In this document: positions 26,070 to 34,560 of the stretch, one piece after another
Layout of the letters: every line of letters starts with the position of its first letter
How positions within the stretch are numbered: the first letter of the stretch is position 1
Program-made: the position numbers and the translations under genes
Source of the DNA: Pseudomonas anguilliseptica
GTDB lineage: Bacteria; Pseudomonadota; Gammaproteobacteria; Pseudomonadales; Pseudomonadaceae
Direction: 5' to 3'
Length of the DNA: 64,000 nt
Assembly: GCF_021375795.1 (NCBI RefSeq)
Contig: NZ_JAEIOI010000001.1
Coordinates: 62,001 to 126,000, forward strand
The notes under the pieces: generated by a model
Told to the model about the DNA's origin: nothing
The model's input: the letters and a program-made list of their open reading frames with translations, nothing else
The model's database searches: none

Positions 26070-26228
26070 CGGTTATGCCCCGCTGCGCAGGGGCCTGCTG
26101 TTCTCAGCAGGAGACTGGGCAAAACTGCGGGTATCAGCACAACGCGTGGTGGGGGCATGACCTTTTATTCGAGCAGGTGGTGACGCGGCAGGCGTCTTAA
26201 TGGCAGTTCAATACAGGAGCAATGCGCG

Positions 26229-27170
26229 GTGAGCCTGGATCCGGTGGTGCTGTTCTTTGTCTTCGGCCTGTTGGCCGGGTTGCTGAAAAGCGAGTTGAAG
26301 CTGCCGCCCGCGTTGTATGAAACGTTGTCGATTATTCTGCTGCTGGCGATTGGTCTGCACGGCGGCGTGGAGCTGGCCGAACAAGCCAGCTGGCAGTTGC
26401 TTGGCCAGGCGGCCTGGGTGCTGGGTCTGGGGGTGACGTTGCCATTGCTGGCCTTTGCCGTGCTGCGTGGTCTGGGCCTTGACCGGGTTAACGCCGCCGC
26501 AGTGGCCGCGCACTACGGTTCGGTCAGCGCCGGGACCTTCGCCGTGGTGGTGGCTTATATGCTGGCCAAGGGCATCGAGTTCGAGAGCTACATGCCACTG
26601 TTTGTCGCCATCCTGGAAATCCCGGCGATTCTGGTCGGCATCCTGCTGGCCAAGGGCATTGCCCGTGAAACCGACTGGGGCGAGCTGGGCCGGGAAATCT
26701 TTCTCGGCAAGAGCATCATGCTGCTGCTCGGCGGCCTGATCATCGGTGCGATTGCCGGCAAGGAGGCGATCAAACCGCTGGAGCCGTTCTACACCAGCAT
26801 GTTCAAACCGGTGCTGGCGCTGTTCCTGCTGGAAATGGGCCTGATCGCCTCCGGCCAGCTGGGCTCGCTCAGGCAGTTCGGCTTGCGCCTGCTCGGCTTT
26901 GCCCTGCTGATGCCGTTGTGCGGTGCGTTGATCGGCGCGCTGCTGGGCCGTTTCCTGGGTCTGAGCCTGGGCGGCACCGCGGTGTTGGCCACGCTGGCGG
27001 CGTCGGCGTCTTATATCGCCGTGCCGGCGGCTTTACGTCTGGCCTTGCCCGAGGCCAACCCGTCGCTGTCGCTGACGGCGTCGCTGGGCATCACCTTTCC
27101 CTTCAATATCATCGTCGGCATCCCGTTGTACCTGATGCTGGCCGAACAGCTGATCGCCTGGGGGCTCTAG
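26229..27170 (+). CDS. sbtA: Sodium-dependent bicarbonate transport family permease (SbtA-like)
   Basis: 313 aa, about ten membrane helices. Features typical of the SbtA family (formerly DUF897) are KLPPALYETLSIILLLAIGLHGG near the start, AHYGSVSAGTFAVVVAYML in mid-protein and LAASASYIAVPAALRLALPEANP near the end. In cyanobacteria SbtA is a high-affinity Na+/HCO3- symporter; many heterotrophs carry homologues of untested substrate. Start is GTG 26229 with GGAG upstream. The TAG stop is directly followed by the ATG of the PII-like gene, so the two are translated as a unit. Lying next to the bicarbonate-consuming pyruvate carboxylase, a bicarbonate supply role is attractive but inferred. Confidence 0.85.
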   Translation: MSLDPVVLFFVFGLLAGLLKSELKLPPALYETLSIILLLAIGLHGGVELAEQASWQLLGQAAWVLGLGVTLPLLAFAVLRGLGLDRVNAAAVAAHYGSVSAGTFAVVVAYMLAKGIEFESYMPLFVAILEIPAILVGILLAKGIARETDWGELGREIFLGKSIMLLLGGLIIGAIAGKEAIKPLEPFYTSMFKPVLALFLLEMGLIASGQLGSLRQFGLRLLGFALLMPLCGALIGALLGRFLGLSLGGTAVLATLAASASYIAVPAALRLALPEANPSLSLTASLGITFPFNIIVGIPLYLMLAEQLIAWGL

Positions 27171-27473
27171 ATGGACGCGCATATCCGCACCCTGCTTACC
27201 GTGATTTGCGAAGCGGCGCTGGAGAAAAAGTTGGTGGCTGACCTGGAACAGCTCGGCGCGCCGGGCTGGACCATCTCCGATGCCCGTGGCCGCGGCGGCC
27301 GCGGCGTGCGCAGCGCCGGCTGGGACACCGAAGGCAATATCCGCGTGGAGATCATCTGCACCCGCGATGTCGCCGAGCGCATCGCAGGCCATCTGCAGGC
27401 GCGCTACTACGCCAACTACGCCATGGTCTGCTACCTGGCCCAGGTGGAAGTGCTGCGCGCGGAAAAGTTCTAG
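27171..27473 (+). CDS. sbtB: PII-like regulatory protein (SbtB-like)
   Basis: 100 aa with the ferredoxin-like PII fold: LLTVICEAALEKKLVADLEQ, a short T-loop region (GWTISDARGRGGRGVRSAGW, residues ~32-51) and VEIICTRDVAERIAGHLQARYY. SbtB trimers bind adenine nucleotides, including cAMP in cyanobacteria, and gate SbtA. The sequence ends VEVLRAEKF without the CGPxGC redox loop of cyanobacterial SbtB, so redox control is not expected. The Gly/Arg-rich T-loop lacks an obvious uridylylation tyrosine. No gap to sbtA. Confidence 0.85.
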   Translation: MDAHIRTLLTVICEAALEKKLVADLEQLGAPGWTISDARGRGGRGVRSAGWDTEGNIRVEIICTRDVAERIAGHLQARYYANYAMVCYLAQVEVLRAEKF

Positions 27474-27551
27474 GCGTGTGATTAGCGCCGCCAGGCAAGC
27501 GTCTATCTGCCATCGTCCGAGGCGCGCTCGGACCTTGTGGCGAGCCTGAGC

Positions 27552-28460
27552 ATGCAAGCGCTGTTGAATGAAATTCTGGAGCAAGTCCGTCCGCTGATCG
27601 GCCAGGGCAAGGTGGCCGATTACATCCCGGCGCTGGCCGATGTGCCGGCCAACCAGTTGGGCATTGCGGTGTACAGCAATGACGGCGAACTGTCCTGCGC
27701 CGGTGATGCGCATACGCCGTTCTCGGTGCAGAGCATTTCCAAGGTGTTCAGTCTGGTGCAGGCCATCGAGCATTCCGGCGAGGCGATCTGGCAGCGTCTC
27801 GGCCATGAGCCGTCCGGCCAGCCGTTCAACTCGCTGGTGCAGCTGGAGTTCGAGCGCGGCAAGCCGCGCAATCCGTTTATCAATGCCGGTGCCCTGGTGA
27901 TCTGCGACATCAATCAGTCGCGCTTTGCCGCGCCGGTGCTGTCGATGCGCGACTTCGTGCGGCGCCTGGCCGGCAACCCCGAGGTGCTGGTGGATCGACG
28001 CGTGGCTGAGTCGGAATACCAGCACCGCGCGCGCAATGCGGCTGCGGCTTACCTGATGCAGTCCTTCGGCAATTTCCACAACGATGTCGAGGCGGTTTTG
28101 CGCAGCTATTTCAGCTACTGCGCGCTGCGGATGAGCTGCGTCGACCTGGCACGGGCCTTCTGCTTTCTGGCCAACGATGGCTTCTGCAAGCACAGCGGCC
28201 AGCAGATTCTCAGTGCGCGGCAGAGCAAGCAGGTCAACGCGATCATGGCCACCAGCGGCCTGTATGACGAGGCGGGCAACTTCGCCTACCGCGTCGGCTT
28301 GCCGGGCAAGAGCGGGGTTGGCGGCGGTATCGTCGCCGTGGTGCCGGGGCGTTTCAGCGTGTGCGTGTGGTCGCCGGAGTTGAACGCTGCTGGCAACTCC
28401 CTGGCCGGGATCAAGGCCCTGGAGCTGCTGAGCGAGCGGATTGGCTGGTCGGTGTTCTGA
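27552..28460 (+). CDS. glsA: Glutaminase
   Basis: 302 aa serine-dependent beta-lactamase-fold glutaminase, glutamine to glutamate plus ammonia. Catalytic S61-I-S-K64 (QSISKVF), [11 protein letters not shown], the [10 protein letters not shown] region and [29 protein letters not shown] C-terminal motif (partly quoted) are all present. ATG 27552 is chosen because it gives the MQxLLNEILE beginning of Pseudomonas glutaminases; GTG 27537 is possible. It follows sbtB after 78 bases in the same direction, possibly co-transcribed. Convergent with the small periplasmic protein gene. Confidence 0.95.
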   Translation: MQALLNEILEQVRPLIGQGKVADYIPALADVPANQLGIAVYSNDGELSCAGDAHTPFSVQSISKVFSLVQAIEHSGEAIWQRLGHEPSGQPFNSLVQLEFERGKPRNPFINAGALVICDINQSRFAAPVLSMRDFVRRLAGNPEVLVDRRVAESEYQHRARNAAAAYLMQSFGNFHNDVEAVLRSYFSYCALRMSCVDLARAFCFLANDGFCKHSGQQILSARQSKQVNAIMATSGLYDEAGNFAYRVGLPGKSGVGGGIVAVVPGRFSVCVWSPELNAAGNSLAGIKALELLSERIGWSVF

Positions 28461-28490
28461 CGGTGCCGCGCCTATCGCGGCTATGATGGA

Positions 28491-28841
28491 TCAATCGGCC
28501 ATTGGCTCGGCTGATTCATCAGGTGCCGGTGCCTCTTGCTGCGGTGCTTTCTCGGTTTTTTCGCAGATGCCATTGGCGCCCTGCTTACCGGTGTAGGACA
28601 CCGTTGGCGCGCCTGCAGCATTCAGGCTGATGGACAGGGTTACTCCCTCGCCCTTGGCCTCGAAGAATTGCTCGCTGAGCTTGTGCAGGACGATCTTTTT
28701 GTCGTTGATATACACCGGGCCACCGGCCTCGGCGCGTACGCTGAGGTCGGTTGGGCAGGTGACCTCGAAGGCCGGCAGGTTGGCGGCATGGGTCATGCCG
28801 CTGACGGTTAACAGGGCGAAAAGGCTGGGCAGTCTGTTCAT
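28491..28841 (-). CDS. Hypothetical periplasmic protein
   Basis: 116 aa from ATG 28841; MNRLPSLFALLTVSGMTHA is a signal peptide with an AxA-like cut site. The mature part has two cysteines (FEVTCPTDL, NGICEKT) likely to form a disulfide and an acidic, proline-rich tail (EAPAPDESAEP). The frame is open upstream to 28904, but that leader has no export signal. Family not recognised. It converges with glsA. Confidence 0.6.
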   Translation of the reverse strand: MNRLPSLFALLTVSGMTHAANLPAFEVTCPTDLSVRAEAGGPVYINDKKIVLHKLSEQFFEAKGEGVTLSISLNAAGAPTVSYTGKQGANGICEKTEKAPQQEAPAPDESAEPMAD

Positions 28842-28971
28842 GCTGTGGCTCCAGGCAGGGCGGTGGATCAGGCCGTCGCCGTTAGCGGCGGCCTGAACAC
28901 TCAACTAAGCAGCCGTCTGTGGCCCTGTCCAGCCGTTGCGGGGTTGGCCCGATCAGCTGCCTGGCCCGCTA

Positions 28972-30327
28972 TCACCCGGCAATCAGCTCTTTGGCCGCCT
29001 GGCGGTGATCGGCGATCAGCTTGGCTACATCCAGACCTTCGATCTGTCCGTCGATGACTCGCCACTGGCCACCGATCATCATCCGGTCGGCCTTGTCGGC
29101 ACCGCACAGCAGCAGCGCGGAAATCGGGTCGTGGCTGCCGGAGAAACGCAGCTCGTCGAGCTTGAAGAAGGCCAGGTCGGCTTGCTTGCCCACGGCCAGT
29201 TCGCCGATATCTGTGCGCCCCAGCAGCTTGGCCGAGCCTTTGCTGGCCCAGCCGAGGGCCAGTTCCGGGGTGATTTTCTCGGCACCGTAGCGCAGGCGCT
29301 GGATATACAGGGCCTGACGCGCCTCGAGGATCATGTTCGAGCCGTCGTTGGAGGCCGAGCCGTCTACACCGATGCCGATTGGCGCGCCCGCAGCTTCCAG
29401 GTCGAGGGTCGGGCAGATGCCGGAGGCCAGGCGCATGTTCGAGCTTGGGCAATGGCAGATGCCGGTGCCGGCTGCACCCAGGCGGGCGATTTCATCCGGG
29501 TTGAAGTGGATGCCGTGGGCCAGCCAGGTGCGTGGACCGAGCCAGCCGACGCTGTCCAGATAATCCACGGTGCGCAGGCCGAAGCGTTGCAGGCAGAAAT
29601 CTTCTTCGTCGAGGGTTTCCGCCAGGTGGGTGTGCAGGCGCACGTCCAGCTCCTCGGCCAGCTCGGCGCTCTGGCGCATGATTTCCTGGGTCACCGAGAA
29701 CGGTGAGCAGGGCGCGAGGGCGATCTGGATCTGCGCGCCGTCGCCGCGCTGGTGGTAGTCGTGGATCAGGCGTTGGCTGTCGGCCAGGATCACTTCACCC
29801 TCCTGCACCGTCTGCTGCGGCGGCAGGCCGCCATCGGCTTCGCCCAGGCTCATCGAACCCCGGGTGAGCATGGCGCGCATGCCCAGTTCGCGCACGGCTT
29901 CAACCTGCACGTCGATGGCGTTTTCCAGACCACCGGGGAACAGGTAATGGTGATCCGCCGCCGTGCTGCAACCGGACAGCAGCAGTTCGGCCAGGGCCAC
30001 TTTACTGGCCAGGGCGAGTTTCTCGGGGGTCAGGCGGGCCCACACCGGGTAGAGGGTTTTCAGCCAGGGGAACAGCGGCTGGTTGACCACCGGGCCCCAG
30101 GCGCGGGTGAGGGTTTGATAGAAGTGGTGGTGGGTGTTGATCAGGCCCGGCAGCACCACATGCTCACGGGCATCGAAGGTGCGGTTGCAGGGTTGGCTCG
30201 GCTGTTGGCCGGCCTTGAGCAGCTCGACGATTACACCGTCTTCAATCACCAGGCCGCCGGCGGCGTCGAGAGTATTGGCAGTGAAGATGGCGAGGGGGTT
30301 CTTGATCCAGATACGTGTAGCAGCCAT
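28972..30327 (-). CDS. 8-oxoguanine deaminase
   Basis: 451 aa amidohydrolase of the cytosine-deaminase-like group. Metal ligands sit in INTHHHFYQTLTRAW (H66-H68), LHTHLAET, AHGIHF and the DGSASND aspartate. The order and spacing match the Pseudomonas enzyme PA0142 (451 aa), shown to deaminate 8-oxoguanine to uric acid; a hydroxydechloroatrazine ethylaminohydrolase (AtzB-like) name is often given to the same family. It acts in the cytoplasm in salvage or detoxification of oxidised guanine. No purine catabolism genes are adjacent. Downstream on its 5' side lies repeat copy B. Confidence 0.85.
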   Translation of the reverse strand: MAATRIWIKNPLAIFTANTLDAAGGLVIEDGVIVELLKAGQQPSQPCNRTFDAREHVVLPGLINTHHHFYQTLTRAWGPVVNQPLFPWLKTLYPVWARLTPEKLALASKVALAELLLSGCSTAADHHYLFPGGLENAIDVQVEAVRELGMRAMLTRGSMSLGEADGGLPPQQTVQEGEVILADSQRLIHDYHQRGDGAQIQIALAPCSPFSVTQEIMRQSAELAEELDVRLHTHLAETLDEEDFCLQRFGLRTVDYLDSVGWLGPRTWLAHGIHFNPDEIARLGAAGTGICHCPSSNMRLASGICPTLDLEAAGAPIGIGVDGSASNDGSNMILEARQALYIQRLRYGAEKITPELALGWASKGSAKLLGRTDIGELAVGKQADLAFFKLDELRFSGSHDPISALLLCGADKADRMMIGGQWRVIDGQIEGLDVAKLIADHRQAAKELIAG

Positions 30328-30501
30328 TGAGTTGGCTCCTCTGAAGGTGGGTTCAGGTTAGCCAGCTCAGTGTTTACCCTGTCTGCTGATCCAGGTGCGC
30401 GGCCGGCGCAGATGGCCGGGCGTGGCGCAGAAGATAACGCCGTAAGCTGCCTGCGACAAGCCCGTCGGGCGGAATTTCTGACCAGAAGGTCAGCGGGCGA
30501 A

Positions 30502-30557
30502 GAGCCTGTTTTTAACGCAGCAGGGCCGACGCGCAGCAGATCATAAACAGGCTCTCA
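30502..30557 (-). repeat. Dispersed structured repeat, copy B (partial)
   Basis: 56 bp matching the TGAG-end half of copy A (GCAGCAGGGCCGACGCGCAG shared exactly apart from one base). Here the ends form a perfect 10-bp inverted repeat, GAGCCTGTTT (30502-30511) / AAACAGGCTC (30545-30554). The element ends on the TCA that is the GNAT stop codon, as copy A ends on the uvrD stop. Confidence 0.85.
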
Positions 30558-31010
30558 GAACAGCTTGCGGTACTGGACGAAGCCCGAGCGCTCGGCGATG
30601 CGCTCATACAGCAACATGGCTTTGCTGTTGCTCTCATGGGTCAGCCAGTAGGTGCGAGAACAGCCATGAGCCTGGGCTTCACGGTAGACGTGTTCGATCA
30701 GCTGACGGCCGGCGCCGCTGCTGCGGATGTCCTTGGCGATAAACAGGTCCTGCAGGTAGCAGTAATCGCCGGTGGTCCAGGTCGAGCGGTGGTAGATCCA
30801 GTGCACCAGGCCAATCGCCTGGCCGTCATGCCAGGCCAGCGCGGCGTGCATCGGCTCGGCTGGATCGAGAAAGCGTTGCCAGGTGATGTCGCTGGTCGTG
30901 GCGGCTATCTCGGTCATGTAGAAGCGCTGATAGCCTTGCCACAAGGGCAGCCAGGCGGCGTGGTCGGCGGTCGTTACCGGGCGGATTTCGACGGGGATGC
31001 GGACGGGCAT
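30555..31010 (-). CDS. GNAT family N-acetyltransferase (paralogue 1)
   Basis: 151 aa, single GNAT fold. The acetyl-CoA loop region reads DLFIAKDIRSSGAGRQLIEHV (R/Q-x-x-G-x-A/G form), and the C-terminal ERSGFVQYRKLF is typical. It is a full-length paralogue of the protein at 35250: the two share TADHAxWLPLWQGY, MTWQRFLDP/ITWQRFLDP, AALAW and YERIAERSGF. Substrate unknown; small-molecule or protein N-acetylation. Its stop codon is the end of repeat copy B. Start ATG 31010 (an alternative GTG-free choice is not apparent). Confidence 0.85.
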   Translation of the reverse strand: MPVRIPVEIRPVTTADHAAWLPLWQGYQRFYMTEIAATTSDITWQRFLDPAEPMHAALAWHDGQAIGLVHWIYHRSTWTTGDYCYLQDLFIAKDIRSSGAGRQLIEHVYREAQAHGCSRTYWLTHESNSKAMLLYERIAERSGFVQYRKLF

Positions 31011-31068
31011 AGCGACTACCTCCTTGGCTGGATAAAACCCTTACAGCCTAGCCGTAAGGGCCCACGCT

Positions 31069-32055
31069 TCAATTGGCACGTTCACCACAGACATCCAGGG
31101 CAAACCAGTGTTCCACCTCGGCCTGGCTCAGACCCGCGCCGAGCAGGGCGAACAGTTTGCCCAGCGCCGCTTCGCGGGTCATGCCACCGGCAGAAACCAG
31201 GCCGGTGCTGGCCAGTTGGCTGCCGGCCGCGTACACGCCGAATTCGACATGGCCGTGCGGGCACTGGCTGATCGCTGTCAGCACCACGCCGCGCTCATGG
31301 GCGGCCTTAAGCACGCCGAGCAGTTCGGCGTCATCCGCCGGCCCGGTGCCGCTGCCATAGCATTCCAGCAGCAGCCCTTGTATGCCACTGTCCAGCAGGG
31401 CGCGCAGGTGGCGGGCCTGGATGCCAGGGTAGAACGGCAGTACGGCCAGATTCACCGGCTGACGCGCTTGGCGGTAGTCGATACTCGCCGGAATGCTCTC
31501 GGCGCGGGCACTTTGGCGCTGGCGCGGCAGCACCTGGAAGGCGTCGAAGGCATCACTGCGCAGCTTGCTGACCCGCGCGCCATGCAGCAGCTCGCCGTTG
31601 AAATACAGATGCACGCCAAGCGATATGCCTGCCTGCAGCGCATGCATGGCACCGAACAGGTTGCCCCAGGCATCGCTGCCCTCGGCGCCTGCCGGCAGCA
31701 TCGAGCCGCTGAGTACCACCGGTACGCCAAGCCCGAGCAGCAGAAAGCTCAGGGCGGCAGCGCTGTAGGCCAGGGTGTCGGTGCCGTGCAGCAGCAGCAC
31801 GCCATCGCAACCGTCCTGCTCGATACCGCTGCGAATCGCTGCGACCATCGCCAGCCAGTTGCTCTGGTTCATATTGGCGCTGTCGATCGGCGGCAGCAGC
31901 TCGCGGAAGGTCCACTCGGGTAGCTGGCGCGTTTCCAGCGCCTGCTGGGCACGCAGGCGTGCCTCGAAGCCGGATGCGGGGGCCAGGCCGGCCGCGCTCA
32001 TCTGCATGCCGATGGTGCCACCGGTGTAGAGCACCAGAAGATTGCTACAACCCAT
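31069..32055 (-). CDS. ansA: L-asparaginase (type I, cytoplasmic)
   Basis: 328 aa. Hydrolyses asparagine to aspartate and ammonia. The two catalytic triad segments are visible: LYTGGTIGM near the N-terminus (catalytic Thr) and LLLHGTDTLAYSAAAL (Thr-Asp pair), with SGSMLPAG and ECYGSGTGP following. ATG 32055 is preferred, with CGGAGA eight bases upstream; ATGs at 32076 and 32103 only add a basic leader. No signal peptide, so it is a cytoplasmic enzyme rather than the periplasmic AnsB type. It follows the AGCS symporter gene on the same strand but is separated from it by a terminator. Confidence 0.9.
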   Translation of the reverse strand: MGCSNLLVLYTGGTIGMQMSAAGLAPASGFEARLRAQQALETRQLPEWTFRELLPPIDSANMNQSNWLAMVAAIRSGIEQDGCDGVLLLHGTDTLAYSAAALSFLLLGLGVPVVLSGSMLPAGAEGSDAWGNLFGAMHALQAGISLGVHLYFNGELLHGARVSKLRSDAFDAFQVLPRQRQSARAESIPASIDYRQARQPVNLAVLPFYPGIQARHLRALLDSGIQGLLLECYGSGTGPADDAELLGVLKAAHERGVVLTAISQCPHGHVEFGVYAAGSQLASTGLVSAGGMTREAALGKLFALLGAGLSQAEVEHWFALDVCGERAN

Positions 32056-32081
32056 CAGGGGTCTCCGTACTTTCATTGTTC

Positions 32082-32114
32082 TTATAAGAAAACAGGGGGC
32101 CAAGCCCCCTGTTT
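32082..32114 (-). terminator. Rho-independent terminator of the AGCS symporter gene
   Basis: 11-bp perfect stem AAACAGGGGGC / GCCCCCTGTTT around CAA. On the minus strand it is followed by TTCTTATAAG, so it ends the transcript of the gene at 32135 before ansA. Confidence 0.85.
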
Positions 32115-32134
32115 GTCATAGCAGTTGTCGCGAC

Positions 32135-33577
32135 TTAGCGCTGGTGCACGCTGTTGCTGACTTCTGCATGGCTGGCCGGGGCGTTTTGCGCCGCATTTGG
32201 CCAGGCTGCTGGGTCGAGGTCCAGGTCGGCGAAGTTCTTCGCGTCAAACACGGGCGACTCTACACCGGCCTTGATCTGGCTGTCGTAATCGCGCATCAGG
32301 CGCAGGCCAACCTTGAACAGCAGCGCCAGGGCAATCAGGTTGCAGATGGCCAGCAGGCCCATGGTCACGTCGGCGAAGGCGAACACCGTGCCCAGATCCT
32401 GCACCGAGCCCCAGAGTACCAGTGCCACCACCAGTACGCGGTAGACCAGTACCGGTGCACGCTTCTTGCTGAAGAAGCCCAGGGCGTTTTCGCCGAGGTA
32501 GTAGTTGTAGATCAGGGTGGTGAACACGAACAGCAGCAGCGCGATGCTGACGAACACCCGGCCCCACTCACCGACAACGGCGGCCAGAGCGGTCTGGGTC
32601 AGCACGACGCCGGCCATTTCGCTGCCTGGCTGATACACACCCGAGAGCAGGATGATCAGTGCGGTGCTGGTGCACACCAGGATGGTGTCGATAAATACGC
32701 TGAGCGATTGCACGATGCCCTGCGCCGCCGGGTGCTTGACCTGGGCGACTGCAGCGACGTTCGGCGCACTGCCCAGACCGGCTTCGTTGGAGAACAGGCC
32801 GCGTTTTACACCCATCATGATGGCCGCGCCGATGCCGCCGGCAAAGGCAGGCTCCAGACCGAACGCGCTCTTGACGATCAGGGCGAACACCGCCGGCACT
32901 TCGTTCAGGTTCATGCCGATCACCACCAGCGCCATGCCGATGTAGGAGAAGGCCATGATTGGCACCAGTACGTCAGCCATGCTGGCGATGCGCTTGATGC
33001 CGCCGAAGATGATCAGACCGATCACCACGGTGAGGATCAGGCCGCTGGCGATGGTGGGCAGGCCAAAGGTGTCATGCAGCGAACTGGCTACGGTGAACGA
33101 CTGCACGGCGTTGAAGCCGAAGCCGAAGGTCACCAGCAACAGGATCGACACCACGATGCCCAACCAGCGCTGGCCGAGGCCGTGCTGGATGTAGAAGGCC
33201 GGGCCACCACGGTAGGTGCCGTCGTCTTCACGGCGTTTGTACAGCTGCGCCAGAGAGCACTCGAAGTAGCTGGTGGCCATACCGACCAGGGCTACAACCC
33301 ACATCCAGAAGATCGCGCCCGGGCCGCCGAGCATGATCGCCACCGACACACCGGCGATGTTGCCGGCGCCGACGCGGCCGGCGACCGACAGCATCAGCGC
33401 CTGAAACGAGCTGAGCTGGCCAGGCTGGCGCTGGAAGGCTTCGGCGAAGATGCGGAACATGCTGCTGAAGTAGCGGAACTGGACGAAACGCGAGGCGATG
33501 GTGAAGTACAGACCAAGGCCGATCAGCATCACGATCAGGAGCTTGCTCCAGATCAGGTCGTTGAGAATATCGAGCAT
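32135..33577 (-). CDS. Sodium/alanine(glycine) symporter, AGCS family
   Basis: 480 aa with about eleven membrane helices. Family signatures are SVAGRVGAGNIAGVSVAIMLGGPGAIFWMW (cut: residues ~63-92), YKRREDDGTYRGGPAFYIQHGLG, and NEAGLGSAPNVAAVAQVKHP, the AGCS sodium-binding region. It imports alanine, glycine or serine with Na+. The C-terminal ~40 residues form a soluble, asparagine/alanine-rich tail. It is divergent from the XRE regulator at 33730, which may control it. Monocistronic, with a strong terminator downstream. Confidence 0.92.
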   Translation of the reverse strand: MLDILNDLIWSKLLIVMLIGLGLYFTIASRFVQFRYFSSMFRIFAEAFQRQPGQLSSFQALMLSVAGRVGAGNIAGVSVAIMLGGPGAIFWMWVVALVGMATSYFECSLAQLYKRREDDGTYRGGPAFYIQHGLGQRWLGIVVSILLLVTFGFGFNAVQSFTVASSLHDTFGLPTIASGLILTVVIGLIIFGGIKRIASMADVLVPIMAFSYIGMALVVIGMNLNEVPAVFALIVKSAFGLEPAFAGGIGAAIMMGVKRGLFSNEAGLGSAPNVAAVAQVKHPAAQGIVQSLSVFIDTILVCTSTALIILLSGVYQPGSEMAGVVLTQTALAAVVGEWGRVFVSIALLLFVFTTLIYNYYLGENALGFFSKKRAPVLVYRVLVVALVLWGSVQDLGTVFAFADVTMGLLAICNLIALALLFKVGLRLMRDYDSQIKAGVESPVFDAKNFADLDLDPAAWPNAAQNAPASHAEVSNSVHQR

Positions 33578-33677
33578 GGCAGTGAGGTCTCTCTTGTTGT
33601 TCTGTTAAGGAAATATGGCTGGGGCCGAATGGTTGAGCAGACGCGGGCATCGTGCAATTTCGCGGGTGGCGGCGACC

Positions 33678-33715
33678 TGATGCGAGTTGATGCTAGAATC
33701 GCGCCGCTCGCATCA
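33678..33715 (+). promoter_or_regulatory. Extended -10 promoter flanked by a 9-bp inverted repeat
   Basis: TGATGCGAG (33678-33686) and CTCGCATCA (33707-33715) are perfect inverted copies 20 bases apart. Between them is TGCTAGAAT, an extended -10 (TG at 33691, TAGAAT 33694-33699). This lies just upstream of the XRE gene and suggests an autoregulatory operator; regulator identity is inferred. Confidence 0.6.
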
Positions 33716-33729
33716 CCAGGAAATCCGCC

Positions 33730-34548
33730 ATGTCCGACTACCTAGGGCTCAATCTAAAGCTGTTGTGCAGCCATTACCGGTCTATCGCCGAGGTGTGCCG
33801 CAAGCTGGCAATCAACCGTGCCCAGTTCAATAAATACCTGAGCGGGCAGAGCCGGCCGACGGCCTACAACCTCAAGCGTATCTGCGATTTCTTCGGTGTC
33901 GAGGCGTATGAGCTGAGCCTGCCGGCCGAGCAGTTCGCCGACCTGATCGGCGCGCGCACGCCCGGTCAGGTGGTGGGCACGCGCAGTGATGCCCTGGTGG
34001 AGCTGCTCAAGCCGCTGCGCGCCCATGCCGGCAACCTGTCGCGATATTGCGGTTACTACTTCGAATACTCCAACTGCATGTCGGTGCCAGGCACCGTGCT
34101 GCTGTCGCTGGTGCATCTGTGGGAGGAGGACGGCGACTTCCTGTTCGAGCGCCAGGAGCGTCAGGAGCGCTCTGCCAGCAGCGATGTGCAGGGCGAGGAC
34201 TGGGTGCGCTGCCGTTACCTGGGCGCTGCGTTCCAGTTGCAGGACCGTTTATTTCTGATGGACTACGAATCGCTCACCCTTAACGAGATGAGTCAGACCA
34301 TCCTCATCCCCAGCTACAAGAGTCGCATCACCCGCCTCAATGGCCTGAAAACCGGCGTTTCCAGCGGCGACCGGCGCAGCCCGGCCTGCACCCGTGTGGT
34401 CTGGGAGTACCTGGGCACGGAGATCAACCGCATCAGTGCCTACCGCCAGGTGCGCCTGTACCAGCCGGATGACCCACGCATCGACGATGACGTGCGCCAA
34501 CGTCTGGCTGACGTACCGCTAAAGAACGGCTTGTTTGAGATCGAATAA
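33730..34548 (+). CDS. XRE family (Cro/CI HTH) transcriptional regulator
   Basis: 272 aa. A lambda-repressor-like HTH occupies residues ~6-62 (LKLLCSHYRSIAEVCRKLAI, NRAQFNKYLSGQSRPTAYNL). The remaining ~200 residues form a larger effector-like domain that I do not recognise (SRYCGYYFEYSNCMSVPGTV, LFLMDYESLTLNEMSQTILI). Size and layout are those of a metabolic regulator rather than a phage repressor. It reads divergently from the AGCS symporter and has a symmetrical operator-like repeat over its own -10, so self-repression and control of the symporter are plausible. Confidence 0.82.
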   Translation: MSDYLGLNLKLLCSHYRSIAEVCRKLAINRAQFNKYLSGQSRPTAYNLKRICDFFGVEAYELSLPAEQFADLIGARTPGQVVGTRSDALVELLKPLRAHAGNLSRYCGYYFEYSNCMSVPGTVLLSLVHLWEEDGDFLFERQERQERSASSDVQGEDWVRCRYLGAAFQLQDRLFLMDYESLTLNEMSQTILIPSYKSRITRLNGLKTGVSSGDRRSPACTRVVWEYLGTEINRISAYRQVRLYQPDDPRIDDDVRQRLADVPLKNGLFEIE

Positions 34549-34560
34549 GCGGCAGTGCTG

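Larger units (their letters stand above)
25921..26228. other. Intergenic region pycB-sbtA (308 bases without a gene)
   Basis: Holds two intrinsic terminators (25926-25980 and 26046-26069), a small hairpin CCCCGCTGCGCAGGGG near 26080, and ~130 bases that should contain the sbtA promoter. No convincing -35/-10 pair, open frame or RNA gene was seen. A GGAG ribosome site at about 26216 serves the sbtA GTG. Confidence 0.6.

Noticed and set aside
32042..33745. 567-aa plus-strand frame across the AGCS symporter gene
   Set aside because: Antisense of a gene with strong family motifs; the translation is an Asp/His/Gln-rich shadow.
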